A stretch of 64,000 nucleotides of DNA from Simplicispira metamorpha (lineage in GTDB: Bacteria > Pseudomonadota > Gammaproteobacteria > Burkholderiales > Burkholderiaceae_C). Position 1 is the stretch's first letter. Every line of letters starts with the position of its first letter. The stretch is taken from the NCBI RefSeq assembly GCF_004341365.1, contig NZ_SLXH01000008.1:61469-125468 (forward strand), read 5' to 3'. Positions 27,129-36,679 of this stretch are shown one piece after another. A program made the translations under genes and the position numbers. The notes under the pieces were generated by a model, which saw only the letters and a list, made by a program, of their open reading frames with translations, did not search any database and was not told the origin of the DNA.

Positions 27129-28712
27129 TTATGCAGGTAAAGCGCGGCGCGTCTCTACAGTGAATGCCTGCACCAGATCGGACAGCTGGCGTGCCTGCGC
27201 TTGCAAGTTGACAACCGCTGTAGCGCTTTCTCCGACCAAGGCGCCGTTTTGTTGCGTCATCTGATCGAGCTGCGCCACGGCCACATTGATTTGCGAGATG
27301 CCGTCGCTTTGCTCGGCAGCGGCAGTGCTGATCTCGCCAATGATGCTGCTGACGCGCTGCACACCTTGCACGATCTCGTCCATCGTGGTGCCCGCATTGG
27401 CCACCAGTTGGCTGCCGGAGTTCACTTTTTCCACGCTGGCCTGGATCAGCCCTTTGATCTCTTTGGCTGCTTCGGCGCTGCGCCCGGCCAGGCTGCGCAC
27501 TTCGGTGGCTACCACGGCAAAGCCCCGGCCCTGTTCGCCCGCACGGGCGGCCTCGACAGCGGCGTTGAGCGCCAGGATGTTGGTCTGGAAGGCAATGCCA
27601 TCAATCACGCCGATGATGTCGGCGATTTTGGCGCTACGCTGGTGTATCTCCTGCATGGTGCTGACCACTTGCTGCATCACTTCGCCGCCCTTGGTGGCGG
27701 TGCTGGCCGCATCGGTGGACAACTGGCTGGCCTGGCGTGCGGCGTCGGCGCTTTGGCGCACGGTGGCTGTCAGTTCTTCCATGCTGGAGGCGGTTTGCTC
27801 CAGGCTGCTGGCGGTTTGCTCGGTGCGGGCGCCCAGGTGCTGGTTGCCGTTGGCAATGTCACCACCGGTATCGTGCAACTGCGCAATGCTGTTGCGCACC
27901 GCGCAGACCAGCGTATGAAAGCGCTGCTGCATATCGCGCACCGCTGCCATCACGCTGGTGGTGTCGCCAGGCTGGGTGCGGATGGCAACGGTCAGGTCGC
28001 CTTGCTGCATGGCTTGCACTACGGCGCGCACTTCACTGGGTTCAGCGCCCAGCTCGCTGCCAATGCTGCGCGTGACCATGGTGGTGGTGGCCATGCCTAT
28101 CAGCACGGCCAGCAGTGTGATGACCAGCATCACGCTGCTGAATTGTTTGGCCTCGTGGTTGGCTGTGGAGTTGTTGGCGATGATGCGTTTTTCTTCAAAG
28201 TCGATCAGCTGGTTGATGGCGGCCAGCCACTGCTCGTATTGGGGCTTGGCCTGGGCCCAGAGCAGTGCCTCGGCGCCTGTGCGGTCGCCTGCCTGCACCA
28301 GCGCCAGCACTTTTTGCGTGGTGTCCACGGTGCGCGCTTCGATCTCCTGAATGGCCTTGACCATCGGAGCCACCTCTGCCGGAACGGCACCGGAGGTGCT
28401 CAGGGCCTTTTGCATTTGTTTGCCGGACTCGGCATAAAAATCGGCCAGCCGGACAATGGCTTGCACCTCTTTGTCGCGCAGCTGCGGGGTGGGCGCCAAT
28501 ACGGCATCGCGCACGGCAATGGAGCGGTCGTGCGCCGAACCCCGGAAGTTGATGGCCGCGCGCTGGATCACAGCGTTTTGCGTGGAGTTGGCGCTCAAGG
28601 CTGCGTCAATCCCCTGGGCGATATAGACGCTGAAGATGGACATCCCCAACAAAATGGCGATGACCAAGCCAAAGCCGGCCATCAGGCGGTGGCTGATTTT
28701 CCATGTGTTCAT
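27129..28712 (-). CDS. Methyl-accepting chemotaxis protein
   Basis: A 527-residue inner-membrane chemoreceptor: TM1 (about 10-30), a periplasmic four-helix-type sensor of about 160 residues, TM2 (about 192-212), HAMP, then the cytoplasmic signalling hairpin with the conserved tip around [20 protein letters not shown]. Start [10 protein letters not shown] (28712) follows AAAGGACAG; the frame is open 33 codons further upstream without support. The C-terminus lacks an NWETF-type CheR/CheB tether. It is a lone gene with its own terminator, and the ligand is not predictable. Confidence 0.92.
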   Translation of the reverse strand: MNTWKISHRLMAGFGLVIAILLGMSIFSVYIAQGIDAALSANSTQNAVIQRAAINFRGSAHDRSIAVRDAVLAPTPQLRDKEVQAIVRLADFYAESGKQMQKALSTSGAVPAEVAPMVKAIQEIEARTVDTTQKVLALVQAGDRTGAEALLWAQAKPQYEQWLAAINQLIDFEEKRIIANNSTANHEAKQFSSVMLVITLLAVLIGMATTTMVTRSIGSELGAEPSEVRAVVQAMQQGDLTVAIRTQPGDTTSVMAAVRDMQQRFHTLVCAVRNSIAQLHDTGGDIANGNQHLGARTEQTASSLEQTASSMEELTATVRQSADAARQASQLSTDAASTATKGGEVMQQVVSTMQEIHQRSAKIADIIGVIDGIAFQTNILALNAAVEAARAGEQGRGFAVVATEVRSLAGRSAEAAKEIKGLIQASVEKVNSGSQLVANAGTTMDEIVQGVQRVSSIIGEISTAAAEQSDGISQINVAVAQLDQMTQQNGALVGESATAVVNLQAQARQLSDLVQAFTVETRRALPA

Positions 28713-29058
28713 AAATAGACTGTCCTTTGAAATCGTGTACCCAGAGTGGCGCGCAGCCGGTGTCGGCACACCCACTGGCCTGCCATGGCGCAGTGTTTGC
28801 CGTTTTTTCATTTGCTTACGTACAAGTGTCGCCCATCATGCGCCTTGGGTGCCTGGGTTGCATGCGCGCACAGGCGAAGATGAGTGGCTTTCGGGGGCTA
28901 TCGGGCCTGCGATCGGTGCCGCACCCACGCGCTGGCTGGTCGGCAGCGCAGCGGTGGTTTTTCAAAGATGATTTTGTGATGAAGTAACAACGATATATTC
29001 GTTTGGGTTTTAAAGGCTGGATCGCAAAATCCCGTCATCACAACCAAGGAGTGGCTGC
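28713..29058. other. Intergenic region with divergent promoters
   Basis: A 346-base gap between the chemoreceptor gene and the RBBP9-like hydrolase. GC-rich up to about 28960, then AT-rich. The only recognised element is the sulfur-type motif at 28993-29015. No RNA gene or credible small protein is seen. Confidence 0.6.
28993..29015 (+). promoter_or_regulatory. Shared sulfur-island motif, copy 1
   Basis: ATATATTCGTTTGGG followed by TTTTAAAG. It matches the copy at 32011-32033 in 21 of 23 bases and lies 44 bases before the hydrolase start. It is probably the binding site of a CysB/Cbl-type LysR regulator or a shared promoter (inference). Confidence 0.55.
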
Positions 29059-29664
29059 ATGGCGCCCCCCAGTTCCATTCAGACTCACATGACGGGCACT
29101 TCTTTCATCATCGTGCCCGGCTGGCGCGACTCGGGCCCGGGCCATTGGCAAAGTCTGTGGGCCGAGCGACTGGCACAGGCCACCCGCGTGGTGCAGGACG
29201 ACTGGATCACGCCCACGCGCACCGCCTGGGTGGGGCAGCTTGAAAAAACGGTGCTGGCCGCGCCCTGTCCCGTGGTGCTGGTAGCGCACAGCCTGGGGTG
29301 CATTGCCTGTACACACATGGGGCCCGAGGCGGCTGCGCGCGTGCGCGGTGCCTTGTTGGTGGCGCCCGCCGACCCCGAGCGCCGCGCCATCCTGAGCGAC
29401 TTTGCCCCGGTGCCCCACGCGGCGCTGCCTTACCGCAGCATCGTGGTGGCCAGCAGCAACGATCCGTATTGCCCCATCCGCCTGGCCGGTGCCTATGCCC
29501 GTGCCTGGGGCAGTGAGTTTGTGCGCCTGCAAAACGCGGGCCACATCAACATCGATTCGGGCCACGGCGAGTGGCCGCTGGGCCTGGCGCTGTTGCAGTC
29601 GCTCACGCACGAGATGGACTGGGCAGGGCAGGCGCCTGCCCAGACGGCCCTGTCTGCGGGGTGA
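29059..29664 (+). CDS. RBBP9/YdeN-type alpha/beta hydrolase
   Basis: A 201-residue small serine hydrolase of the RBBP9/YdeN family. Ser78 lies in the elbow AHSLG; likely partners are D135 (SSNDPYCP) and H162 (NAGHINID). Start ATG has a strong AAGGAG 8 bases upstream. Natural substrates of bacterial members are not established. The upstream motif shared with the sulfate operon ties it to sulfur limitation, where such hydrolases often accompany organosulfur genes (inference). Confidence 0.87.
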   Translation: MAPPSSIQTHMTGTSFIIVPGWRDSGPGHWQSLWAERLAQATRVVQDDWITPTRTAWVGQLEKTVLAAPCPVVLVAHSLGCIACTHMGPEAAARVRGALLVAPADPERRAILSDFAPVPHAALPYRSIVVASSNDPYCPIRLAGAYARAWGSEFVRLQNAGHINIDSGHGEWPLGLALLQSLTHEMDWAGQAPAQTALSAG

Positions 29665-29722
29665 TTACTCATTTTTTGATAGCTGCTGGCGCCCATTGCA
29701 CGGGCGCTAGAGCCATATTGAT
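29665..29722 (+). repeat. Dispersed palindromic repeat, near-consensus copy
   Basis: ATTTTTTGATAGCTGCTGGC, then GCCCATTGCACGGGCGCTAG and AGCC. The GCGCCC...GGGCGC arms form a clean hairpin. It lies between the converging hydrolase and metQ-like genes and is one of the best copies in the window. Confidence 0.85.
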
Positions 29723-29847
29723 TCATCAATTGGATGCGGTGCCCGGCATTCTGGCCTGCGCCGGGGCTGGGCGGTGCGCACGCCCAGCGCCTGGAACAGG
29801 CCCGTGCCCCAGCACGGCAACAGGGCCTGTCGTATGCCCGGGGGCGC

Positions 29848-30666
29848 TTAAAAAACCGGCACCACAGCGCCTTGGAAGCGCTCTTCAATGAAGCGTTTGA
29901 CCTCTGGGGTCTTCAAGGCTTGCAGCACTTTGGCCAGGGCCGGGTGGTTGCGGTTGTCTTCGCGGGCCACCACGATGTTGGCGTAGGGCGACTGGCTGCC
30001 TTCAATCAGCAGCGCGTCACGCCCCGGCTTGAGATTGGCTTGCAGTGCGTAGTTGGTGTTGATCAGTGCCAAGTCCACGTCGCCCAGCACCCGGGGCAGC
30101 AGCGCACCGTCCAGCTCCCTGAATTGCAGCTTTTTCGGGTTGGCCACGATGTCGCGCGCTGTGGCCAGAATGTTGTCGGGGTTCTTCAGCGTGACCAGGC
30201 CATGGCGGTGCAACAGCAGCAGCGCCCGCGCACCGTTGGACGGGTCGCCCGGAATGGCCACGGTGGCGCCTTCGGGTAAATCCGCGATGCGCTGGTGCTT
30301 GCGCGAGTAAGCCCCAAAAGGCTCGACGTGGATGGCTGCAATGGCGACCAGCCGGGTGCCGTTGCTCTTGTTGAAACTGTCCAGATAGGGCTGGTGCTGG
30401 AAGTAGTTGGCGTCGATGTCTTTCTGGGCCACGGCCTGGTTTTCCTGGTGGCCGTTGGTGAAGACGCGCACTTTCAGCTCAATGCCTTCGCGTGCCAGTT
30501 GGGGTTTGATGAATTCCAGAATCTCCGCGTGCGGCACGGCTTCTGCGCCAATCGAGACGGTCTGTGGCGCCGACTGGGCCAGCGCGCCCGGCGTGGCCAG
30601 TGCCAGAGGGGCCAGAGCGGTCAGGGCCATGAACCAGCGGCGTGTGGAAGAGGAGGGGGTGGTCAT
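29848..30666 (-). CDS. MetQ/NlpA-family ABC substrate-binding protein
   Basis: A 272-residue periplasmic binding protein of the NlpA/MetQ family, usually for methionine or related sulfur compounds. The N-terminus STRRWFMALTALAPLALATPGALAQ is a signal peptide with a twin-Arg; no lipobox Cys is seen, unlike classical MetQ. Family motifs include AEAVPHAEILEFIKP, VFTNGHQENQAVAQKDIDANYFQH and DPSNGARALLLL. No permease or ATPase gene is adjacent. It starts 46 bases after the dioxygenase-like gene and is probably co-transcribed. Methionine, a sulfoxide or another organosulfur ligand is possible. Confidence 0.87.
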   Translation of the reverse strand: MTTPSSSTRRWFMALTALAPLALATPGALAQSAPQTVSIGAEAVPHAEILEFIKPQLAREGIELKVRVFTNGHQENQAVAQKDIDANYFQHQPYLDSFNKSNGTRLVAIAAIHVEPFGAYSRKHQRIADLPEGATVAIPGDPSNGARALLLLHRHGLVTLKNPDNILATARDIVANPKKLQFRELDGALLPRVLGDVDLALINTNYALQANLKPGRDALLIEGSQSPYANIVVAREDNRNHPALAKVLQALKTPEVKRFIEERFQGAVVPVF

Positions 30667-30712
30667 AGGGAGGGCTTTCGTGATTGAGGAAGGGGCGGAG
30701 GGGTAATGGCTG

Positions 30713-31792
30713 TCAGGCGTAAGCGGCGGGGGCGGCATTCGGGGCGATGCCGTGCGCAGCCAGAACATCCGCGTGGTGGCGCAGGGCCACGTCGGGGTGT
30801 GAGCGCAGCCGCCCCTTGAGCAGGTTGCGGCCGGTGTGAGAGATCAGGGGGTTTTGCGGGTCGCGGTCCACGCCGTGCGCCTGGGCTGCCAGCGCGGGCG
30901 GCAGGGGCAACAGGGGCAGCTCGGCATCGAGTTGCGGGCTGAGAAAAAACGCCACCGACAGGCGATCGGCATCCTGGGGTGGGCTGACCACGCGGTGGAT
31001 ATTGGCGCGCAGGTAGCCACCCGATTGCACTTCCAGCACCTCGCCCAGGTTGATGACCAGCGTGCCCGGCAGGGGCGGTACGTCGATCCAGCGCTCGTGC
31101 GCAGCGTTGCGATCGAGCACTTGCAGGCCCGCGCGCTCATGCTGTAGCAGCAAAGTCAGGCAGCCGCCGTCTTTGTGCGCGCCTACGCCTTGCTGGGAGG
31201 TGTCCTGGCTGCGGCCAGGGTAGCGGATCACCTTCAGGTGCTGCACGGGGGCGTGGGCAAAGGCCGCGTCGAAGCAGTTTTCTGGCTGCCCCAGGGCCAG
31301 TGCCAGAGCGCGCAGCAGGTCGCGCCCGGCATGGGTCAGCGTGTCTTGCCATTGCAGCAAGGTGGTTTTGAACTGCGGCAGGCTGTCAGGCCACTGGTTG
31401 GGGCCTTGCAGGCGCAGCCACGAAGGCAGGCCCGGCGTTGGGGCAATGGCTTCGCGCTCGGCACCAATATCGATTTGCTCACGCCAGTCGCGCTCGCCCC
31501 GGGTGATTTCGTCTCCGGCCCGGGTGTAGCCCCGAAAGTGGGGCGAGTTCACCATGCGCAGCGCCTCTTTTTGTGCCGCTGGCAGGGCAAAGAAGTCGCG
31601 CGTGGCGTTGAACACGGCGTCCACCTGACCGGGGGCGGCGCCGTAGCCGCTGAGGTAGAAGAAACCGACACCGTGGGCCACATCGCGCAGGCGCTGCACA
31701 AAGGTGGCCCGGTGCTGGGCATCGCCCTGGGTGAAGTCGGTGAGGTTCAGCACGGGCAGTGCGGTATGGGCGGCGGCATCGGGGGCGGACAT
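30713..31792 (-). CDS. Isopenicillin-N-synthase-like 2-oxoglutarate/Fe(II) dioxygenase
   Basis: A 359-residue non-haem iron oxygenase. The iron triad is H206, D208 (GAHKDGG) and H266 (ANIHRVVS), with the co-substrate motif RLS near 278-280. The DIOX_N half is at the N-terminus (PVLNLTDF). Start MSAPDAAAH follows AAGGAG. It is divergent from sbp and precedes the MetQ-like gene. This pairing inside a sulfur island suggests oxidative release of sulfur from an imported organosulfur compound; that role is inference. True isopenicillin N synthesis is very unlikely. Confidence 0.87.
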   Translation of the reverse strand: MSAPDAAAHTALPVLNLTDFTQGDAQHRATFVQRLRDVAHGVGFFYLSGYGAAPGQVDAVFNATRDFFALPAAQKEALRMVNSPHFRGYTRAGDEITRGERDWREQIDIGAEREAIAPTPGLPSWLRLQGPNQWPDSLPQFKTTLLQWQDTLTHAGRDLLRALALALGQPENCFDAAFAHAPVQHLKVIRYPGRSQDTSQQGVGAHKDGGCLTLLLQHERAGLQVLDRNAAHERWIDVPPLPGTLVINLGEVLEVQSGGYLRANIHRVVSPPQDADRLSVAFFLSPQLDAELPLLPLPPALAAQAHGVDRDPQNPLISHTGRNLLKGRLRSHPDVALRHHADVLAAHGIAPNAAPAAYA

Positions 31793-32082
31793 GGGGTAGG
31801 CTCCTTGGGCAAAGTGGTGCAAAGCGGGGACAACGCAGCACAGCGCGCCCGGTGGCAAGACCTGCAAACTGCGCTGTCTGCCGGTGCAGTATTGCCAGCA
31901 CGCCTGGCTTGCCCAACGAAGCTTTTCAAGGAACCAAGTGCGAAAAATGCAGCCACCGAAGTGCCGGTAGTGGCACTTCTATATTCTTTTTAATTAATAA
32001 ATTAAGAAAAATATATTCTTTTGAGTTTTAAAGAGCGGTACCCACAATCGGCACCATCTCACGCTTTTTGGGCCACCCTCGT
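31793..32082. other. Divergent control region of the sulfur island
   Basis: 290 bases between the dioxygenase gene and sbp. The first 170 bases are GC-rich and show no motif. From about 31970 to 32035 the sequence is AT-rich, contains an imperfect inverted repeat (ATTCTTTTTAATT ... AATTAAGAAAAAT, 31983-32012) and then the shared motif at 32011-32033. Confidence 0.65.
32011..32033 (+). promoter_or_regulatory. Shared sulfur-island motif, copy 2
   Basis: ATATATTCTTTTGAG followed by TTTTAAAG, the partner of 28993-29015, 50 bases before the sbp start. The preceding AT-rich inverted repeat resembles a CysB-type activator region (inference). Confidence 0.6.
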
Positions 32083-33087
32083 ATGACCTCCCTGAAACTC
32101 AAATCCCTTTTGTTGACTGCGGCGCTGGCGGTCAGTGGTGTGGTGTCGGCACAAACGACGCTGCTCAACGCCTCGTACGACGTGGCGCGCGAGTTTTACA
32201 AAGACTACAACCCGGCCTTTGTGGCGCACTACAAAAAGACCACCGGCAAGGATGTGAAGATTGACCAGGCCCATGGCGGCTCCAGCGCCCAGGCCCGCGC
32301 GGTGAACGATGGCCTGGCCGCCGATGTGGTCACGATGAACACCACCACCGACATTGAGTTTCTGGCCGCCAACGGCGTGGTCGCCAAAGACTGGGCGAAG
32401 AAGTTTCCGCACGATGCCTCGCCCACCACCTCGACCATGCTGTTCCTGGTGCGCAACGGCAACCCGAAAAACATCAAGGACTGGGAGGACCTGGTCAAGC
32501 CCGGCGTGCAGGTGATCGTGGTCAACCCCAAAACCGGCGGCAATGGCCGCTACGCCTATCTGGCTGCCTGGGGCAGCGTGCGCGAAAAAGGCGGCACCGA
32601 TGCCCAGGCGGCCGAGTTTGTCGGCAAGCTCTACAAAAATGTGCCCGTGCTGGGCAAGGGCGGGCGTGACGCCACGGCCATCTTCCTGCAACGCAACATT
32701 GGCGATGTGCTCATCACCTTTGAATCCGAAGTGCTGTCCATTGACCGCGAGTTTGGCCAGGGCAAGGTCGACGCGGTCTATCCATCTACCAGCATCGTGG
32801 CCGAGAACCCGGTGGCCGTGGTCGAGCGCACCGTGGCCAAGAAGGGCACCGGCGAGTTGGCCAAGGCATACCTTGACTACCTGTATTCCGACGAAGCGCA
32901 GGAAATTGCCGCCAAACACGCGCTGCGCCCCCGTTCCGAAGCGGTGCTGAAAAAGCATGCCGCCCTCTTCAAGCCACTCAAGCAGTTCACCGTGGCCAAG
33001 TATTTCGGCTCGCTGGGTGAGGCCCAAAAGGCCCACTTCAACGACGGCGGCCAGTTCGACAAGCTCTACACGCCGGGCGCCAAGTAA
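32083..33087 (+). CDS. sbp: Sulfate-binding periplasmic protein
   Basis: A 334-residue ABC-transporter receptor for sulfate/thiosulfate. Signal peptide MTSLKLKSLLLTAALAVSGV with cleavage expected after VSA, then TLLNASYDVAREFYKDYNPAF, the Sbp start motif. ATG 32083 is preferred to the TTG at 32068. First gene of sbp-cysT-cysW-cysA; the permease gene starts 3 bases after its stop. Confidence 0.95.
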   Translation: MTSLKLKSLLLTAALAVSGVVSAQTTLLNASYDVAREFYKDYNPAFVAHYKKTTGKDVKIDQAHGGSSAQARAVNDGLAADVVTMNTTTDIEFLAANGVVAKDWAKKFPHDASPTTSTMLFLVRNGNPKNIKDWEDLVKPGVQVIVVNPKTGGNGRYAYLAAWGSVREKGGTDAQAAEFVGKLYKNVPVLGKGGRDATAIFLQRNIGDVLITFESEVLSIDREFGQGKVDAVYPSTSIVAENPVAVVERTVAKKGTGELAKAYLDYLYSDEAQEIAAKHALRPRSEAVLKKHAALFKPLKQFTVAKYFGSLGEAQKAHFNDGGQFDKLYTPGAK

Positions 33088-33090
33088 GCC

Positions 33091-33984
33091 ATGCACGCTG
33101 CCACGTCTTCCACGCCGCTGGCGGCGGCGGGTGCTGCTGCGCCGCGCCGTGCGTCTGGCAAAGCCAAACGGGTGCTGCCCGGTTTTGGGCTGACGCTGGG
33201 TTACACGCTCTTTTACTTGAGCATCATCGTGCTGATTCCGCTGTCGGCGCTGCTGTTCAAGACCTTCACGCTGACCTGGCCGCAGTTCTGGGAGGCCATC
33301 AGCTCGCCGCGCGTGGTGGCGTCGTACCAGCTCACGTTTGGCGCCTCGCTGCTGGCGGCGCTGGTCAACCTGGTGTTTGGCCTGTTGATTGCCTGGGTGC
33401 TGGTGCGCTACCAGTTTCCGGGCAAGAAAATCGTCGATGCGTTGGTGGATTTGCCTTTTGCGCTGCCCACGGCGGTGGCCGGTATCTCGCTGACGGCGCT
33501 GCTGGCGGGCAACGGCTGGGTGGGCCAGTACCTGGAGTCGCTGGGCATACAGCTGGCCTTCAAGCCCGCGGGCATTGTGATTGCGCTGATTTTTATCGGC
33601 CTGCCGTTTGTGGTGCGCACCGTGCAGCCCGTGCTGGAAGACACCGAAAAAGAACTCGAAGAAGCCGCCACCAGCCTGGGCGCCAGCCGCTGGCAGATTT
33701 TTTACAAGGTGATTCTGCCCAGCATCACGCCCGCACTCATGACCGGCTTTGCCATGGCCTTTGCCCGTGCGGTGGGTGAGTACGGCTCGGTCATCTTCAT
33801 CGCGGGCAACATGCCCATGATTTCCGAGATCACGCCGCTCATCATCATCGGCAAGCTGGAGCAGTACGACTACGCCGGCGCCACGGCGGTGGCCGTGGTG
33901 ATGCTGGTGATTTCGTTCGTGCTGCTGCTGGTCATCAATGCTTTGCAAGCCTGGCAGCGCCGCCACGCAGGAGCCCCCGCATGA
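33091..33984 (+). CDS. cysT: Sulfate ABC transporter permease CysT
   Basis: A 297-residue inner-membrane permease with about six membrane segments. The EAA loop reads [24 protein letters not shown] (about 188-211), the contact site for CysA. It has an Ala/Arg-rich cytoplasmic N-terminus. The stop overlaps the cysW start (ATGA), so the two subunits are translationally coupled. Confidence 0.95.
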   Translation: MHAATSSTPLAAAGAAAPRRASGKAKRVLPGFGLTLGYTLFYLSIIVLIPLSALLFKTFTLTWPQFWEAISSPRVVASYQLTFGASLLAALVNLVFGLLIAWVLVRYQFPGKKIVDALVDLPFALPTAVAGISLTALLAGNGWVGQYLESLGIQLAFKPAGIVIALIFIGLPFVVRTVQPVLEDTEKELEEAATSLGASRWQIFYKVILPSITPALMTGFAMAFARAVGEYGSVIFIAGNMPMISEITPLIIIGKLEQYDYAGATAVAVVMLVISFVLLLVINALQAWQRRHAGAPA

Positions 33985-34904
33985 GTGCCCCCACCAAAGT
34001 TTTGCGCGCCAAGGCGGGCACCACCGAAGCGGCCTGGGTGCGCTACACGCTCATTGGCGTGGCGCTGGCCTTTGTGCTGCTGTTTCTGGTGCTGCCGCTG
34101 GCGGCGGTGTTTACCGAGGCGCTGCGCAAAGGGCTGGGCGCCTATCTGGAGGGCCTGCGCGAGCCCGATGCCTGGTCGGCCATTCGCCTGACCTTGATCG
34201 CCGCCGCCATTGCCGTGCCGCTGAACCTGGTGTTTGGCGTGGCAGCGGCCTGGTGCATTGCCAAATACGAGTTCAAGGGCAAAGCGTTTTTGACCACGCT
34301 GATCGACCTGCCGTTTTCCATCTCGCCGGTGGTGGCGGGGCTGATGTATGTGCTGGTGTTTGGCGCCCAAGGCTGGTTGGGCCCCTGGCTGCAAGCCAAC
34401 GACATCAAGGTCATTTTTGCCGTGCCGGGCATTGTGCTGGCCACCGTGTTTGTCACCTTCCCGTTCATTGCCCGCGAGCTGATTCCGCTGATGCAGGCCC
34501 AGGGCAACGACGAAGAGCAGGCCGCCATCGTGCTGGGCGCCACCGGCTGGCAAACCTTCTGGCATGTGACGCTGCCCAACATCAAATGGGGCCTGTTGTA
34601 CGGCGTGATTTTGTGCAACGCCCGGGCCATGGGCGAGTTTGGTGCCGTGTCGGTGGTGTCGGGCCATATCCGGGGCCAGACCAACACGCTGCCCCTGCAC
34701 GTCGAGATTTTGTACAACGAGTACCAGTCGGTGGCGGCGTTTGCAGCGGCCTCGCTGCTGGCGCTGCTGGCGCTGGTCACTCTGGTCATCAAGTCGGTGG
34801 CCGAATGGCGCAACGAGCAGGCCCTGAAAGCCGCTGCCGAGCTGCCGCCGGAGCGACCGGTTTCAAGCGAAATGACCCTCCAGCCCGCATCTGGCAAGCG
34901 TTGA
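33981..34904 (+). CDS. cysW: Sulfate ABC transporter permease CysW
   Basis: A 307-residue second permease subunit, paired with CysT in the membrane. The EAA loop is [24 protein letters not shown] (about 175-198). Its C-terminus is a hydrophilic tail. It overlaps cysT by 4 bases and lies 13 bases before cysA; that gap contains AAAGCTATCAAATC, resembling an end of the dispersed repeat. Confidence 0.95.
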   Translation: MSAPTKVLRAKAGTTEAAWVRYTLIGVALAFVLLFLVLPLAAVFTEALRKGLGAYLEGLREPDAWSAIRLTLIAAAIAVPLNLVFGVAAAWCIAKYEFKGKAFLTTLIDLPFSISPVVAGLMYVLVFGAQGWLGPWLQANDIKVIFAVPGIVLATVFVTFPFIARELIPLMQAQGNDEEQAAIVLGATGWQTFWHVTLPNIKWGLLYGVILCNARAMGEFGAVSVVSGHIRGQTNTLPLHVEILYNEYQSVAAFAAASLLALLALVTLVIKSVAEWRNEQALKAAAELPPERPVSSEMTLQPASGKR

Positions 34905-34917
34905 AAGCTATCAAATC

Positions 34918-36042
34918 ATGAGCATTGAAATCCGCAACATCAGCAAGCAGTTCGGCACGTTTCAGGCGCTGCGCGACGTGAGCCTGGACATCGCATCGGG
35001 CGAACTCATCGCGCTGCTGGGGCCATCGGGCTGCGGCAAGACCACGCTGCTGCGCATCATTGCCGGGCTGGAGACGCCCGATGTGGGCACCATCCACTTC
35101 AGCGGCGAGGACACCACCGACGTGCATGTGCGTGAGCGCGGCGTGGGCTTTGTCTTCCAGCACTACGCGCTGTTCCGGCACATGACGGTGTTTGAGAACG
35201 TGGCCTTTGGCCTGCGCGTCAAGCCCCGCAGCGAGCGCCCCAGCGAGGCGCAGATCAAGCAAAAAGTGACCGACCTGCTCAAACTGGTGCAGCTGGACTG
35301 GATTGCCGACCGCTTTCCCTCGCAGCTCTCGGGTGGCCAGCGCCAGCGCATTGCCCTGGCGCGCGCGCTGGCCGTGGAGCCCAAGGTGCTGCTGCTGGAC
35401 GAGCCCTTCGGCGCGCTGGACGCCAAAGTGCGCAAAGAACTGCGCCGCTGGCTGCGCCGCCTGCACGATGAGCTGCACGTGACCAGCATCTTCGTCACCC
35501 ACGACCAGGAAGAGGCGCTGGAGGTGGCCGACCGGGTGGTGGTGATCAACCAGGGCAAGATCGAGCAAAGCGGCTCACCGCAAGAGGTGTGGGAGCACCC
35601 GGCCAGCCCGTTTGTCTATGGTTTTTTGGGCGATGTGAACCTGTTCCATGGCCGCGCCCACGAGGGGCTGGTGCATCTGGAAGGCATGGAGCTGGATTCG
35701 CCCGAGCACAGTGCCGCACAAAACGCCAAAGCCTTTGCCTACGTGCGCCCGCACGACCTGGATGTGCAGCGCTACTCCACTGGCGCGGCGCTGGATGCTG
35801 CCGGGCGCCCGCGCGGCATCGTGGCGCAGCTGAGCCGGGCCATTGTGGTCGGGCCGATTGCGCGGCTGGAACTAATTCCGGTGGATGACCCCAAACCAGC
35901 CGACAATTCGGCGCCCGAGGCCTTGATTGAAGCGCAGATACCCGCGCAGCAATTCAAGGAAATGGGTTTGCGCGAAGGCGAAACCTTGGTGGTCACGCCG
36001 CGCCGCGCCCGGGTATTTTTAGACCACGCCGCTGGTATCTGA
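34918..36042 (+). CDS. cysA: Sulfate ABC transporter ATP-binding protein CysA
   Basis: A 374-residue ATPase driving sulfate/thiosulfate import. Walker [10 protein letters not shown] (about 34-42), signature LSGGQRQR (about 138-145), Walker B VLLLDEP followed by the FGALD loop, and the H-loop in VTHDQEEAL. The C-terminal part after about residue 240 is the TOBE-like regulatory domain. It is the last gene of the sulfate operon, 53 bases before dsbB. Confidence 0.96.
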   Translation: MSIEIRNISKQFGTFQALRDVSLDIASGELIALLGPSGCGKTTLLRIIAGLETPDVGTIHFSGEDTTDVHVRERGVGFVFQHYALFRHMTVFENVAFGLRVKPRSERPSEAQIKQKVTDLLKLVQLDWIADRFPSQLSGGQRQRIALARALAVEPKVLLLDEPFGALDAKVRKELRRWLRRLHDELHVTSIFVTHDQEEALEVADRVVVINQGKIEQSGSPQEVWEHPASPFVYGFLGDVNLFHGRAHEGLVHLEGMELDSPEHSAAQNAKAFAYVRPHDLDVQRYSTGAALDAAGRPRGIVAQLSRAIVVGPIARLELIPVDDPKPADNSAPEALIEAQIPAQQFKEMGLREGETLVVTPRRARVFLDHAAGI

Positions 36043-36095
36043 CGCCATCCATCCTTGGGTGTCTGCGCAGCCGCCGGTGGCCTTGAAAGACACAT

Positions 36096-36626
36096 ATGGG
36101 ATGGATGGATCGTGTGGCCAGCGCACCGCGCCGCGTGCTGGCTTTGGTGAGCGTAACTTGCGTGGGCATGTTGGCTTTTGGGCTGTATTTGCAGCATTTC
36201 CAGGGCCTGGAGCCTTGCCCCATGTGCATCGTGCAGCGGTATGCTCTTATTTTGGTAGCTGTATGCGCAGGACTGGCAAGCCTTAGAGGCCAAAAAGGCT
36301 GGTGGATGTCATGGACAGGGTTGGCCGTGTTGTTCAGCGGATTTGGTGCCTTCACCGCCGCGCGCCAAAGCTGGCTGCAATGGTTTCCGCCCGAAGTATC
36401 GATGTGTGGCCGCGACTTCTTCGGCATGATCGAAAACTACCCCATCCGCCGCGCCATCCCCATGATTTTCAAAGGCTCGGGCGACTGCACCGCCATTGAC
36501 TGGACGTTTCTGGGCGGCTCGATTGCCAACTGGTCGTTCGTCTGGTTTGCGGCGTTTGCCATCGGTCTGCTGTGGCTGCTGGTGCGTGGCGCGCGCGGGC
36601 AGCGCGGTGGGCTGAGCATGGCCTGA
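36096..36626 (+). CDS. dsbB: Disulfide bond formation protein B
   Basis: A 176-residue inner-membrane protein that re-oxidises DsbA using quinone. Four membrane segments; redox pairs C41/C44 (PCPMC) and C104/C131 (SMCGRDFF; SGDC), as in the family. MGWMDR is used; the internal MDRVAS start is possible. The stretch encoding about residues 50-69 (second membrane helix and the loop after it) coincides with a copy of the dispersed repeat. A terminator follows. Confidence 0.95.
   Translation: MGWMDRVASAPRRVLALVSVTCVGMLAFGLYLQHFQGLEPCPMCIVQRYALILVAVCAGLASLRGQKGWWMSWTGLAVLFSGFGAFTAARQSWLQWFPPEVSMCGRDFFGMIENYPIRRAIPMIFKGSGDCTAIDWTFLGGSIANWSFVWFAAFAIGLLWLLVRGARGQRGGLSMA
36243..36300 (+). repeat. Dispersed-repeat-like segment inside dsbB
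   Basis: CTTATTTTGGTAGCTGTATG, then CGCAGGACTGGCAAGCCTTA and GAGGCCAAAAAGG match the start and end of the family consensus in order and spacing. It is in frame and encodes a membrane helix. Confidence 0.6.
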
Positions 36627-36650
36627 GTTTCTGGCTATTCACCCACGATC

Positions 36651-36679
36651 AAGGCGCCCACGGGGCGCCTTGTTTTTTT
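36651..36679 (+). terminator. Terminator after dsbB
   Basis: A 9-bp stem AAGGCGCCC / GGGCGCCTT with loop ACG, followed by GTTTTTTTC. The T-run reaches the end of the converging GST gene. Confidence 0.92.

Noticed and set aside
30713..31792. Isopenicillin N synthase proper, hence a beta-lactam cluster
   Set aside because: Only the fold family matches. No peptide synthetase is nearby and the context is sulfur uptake.
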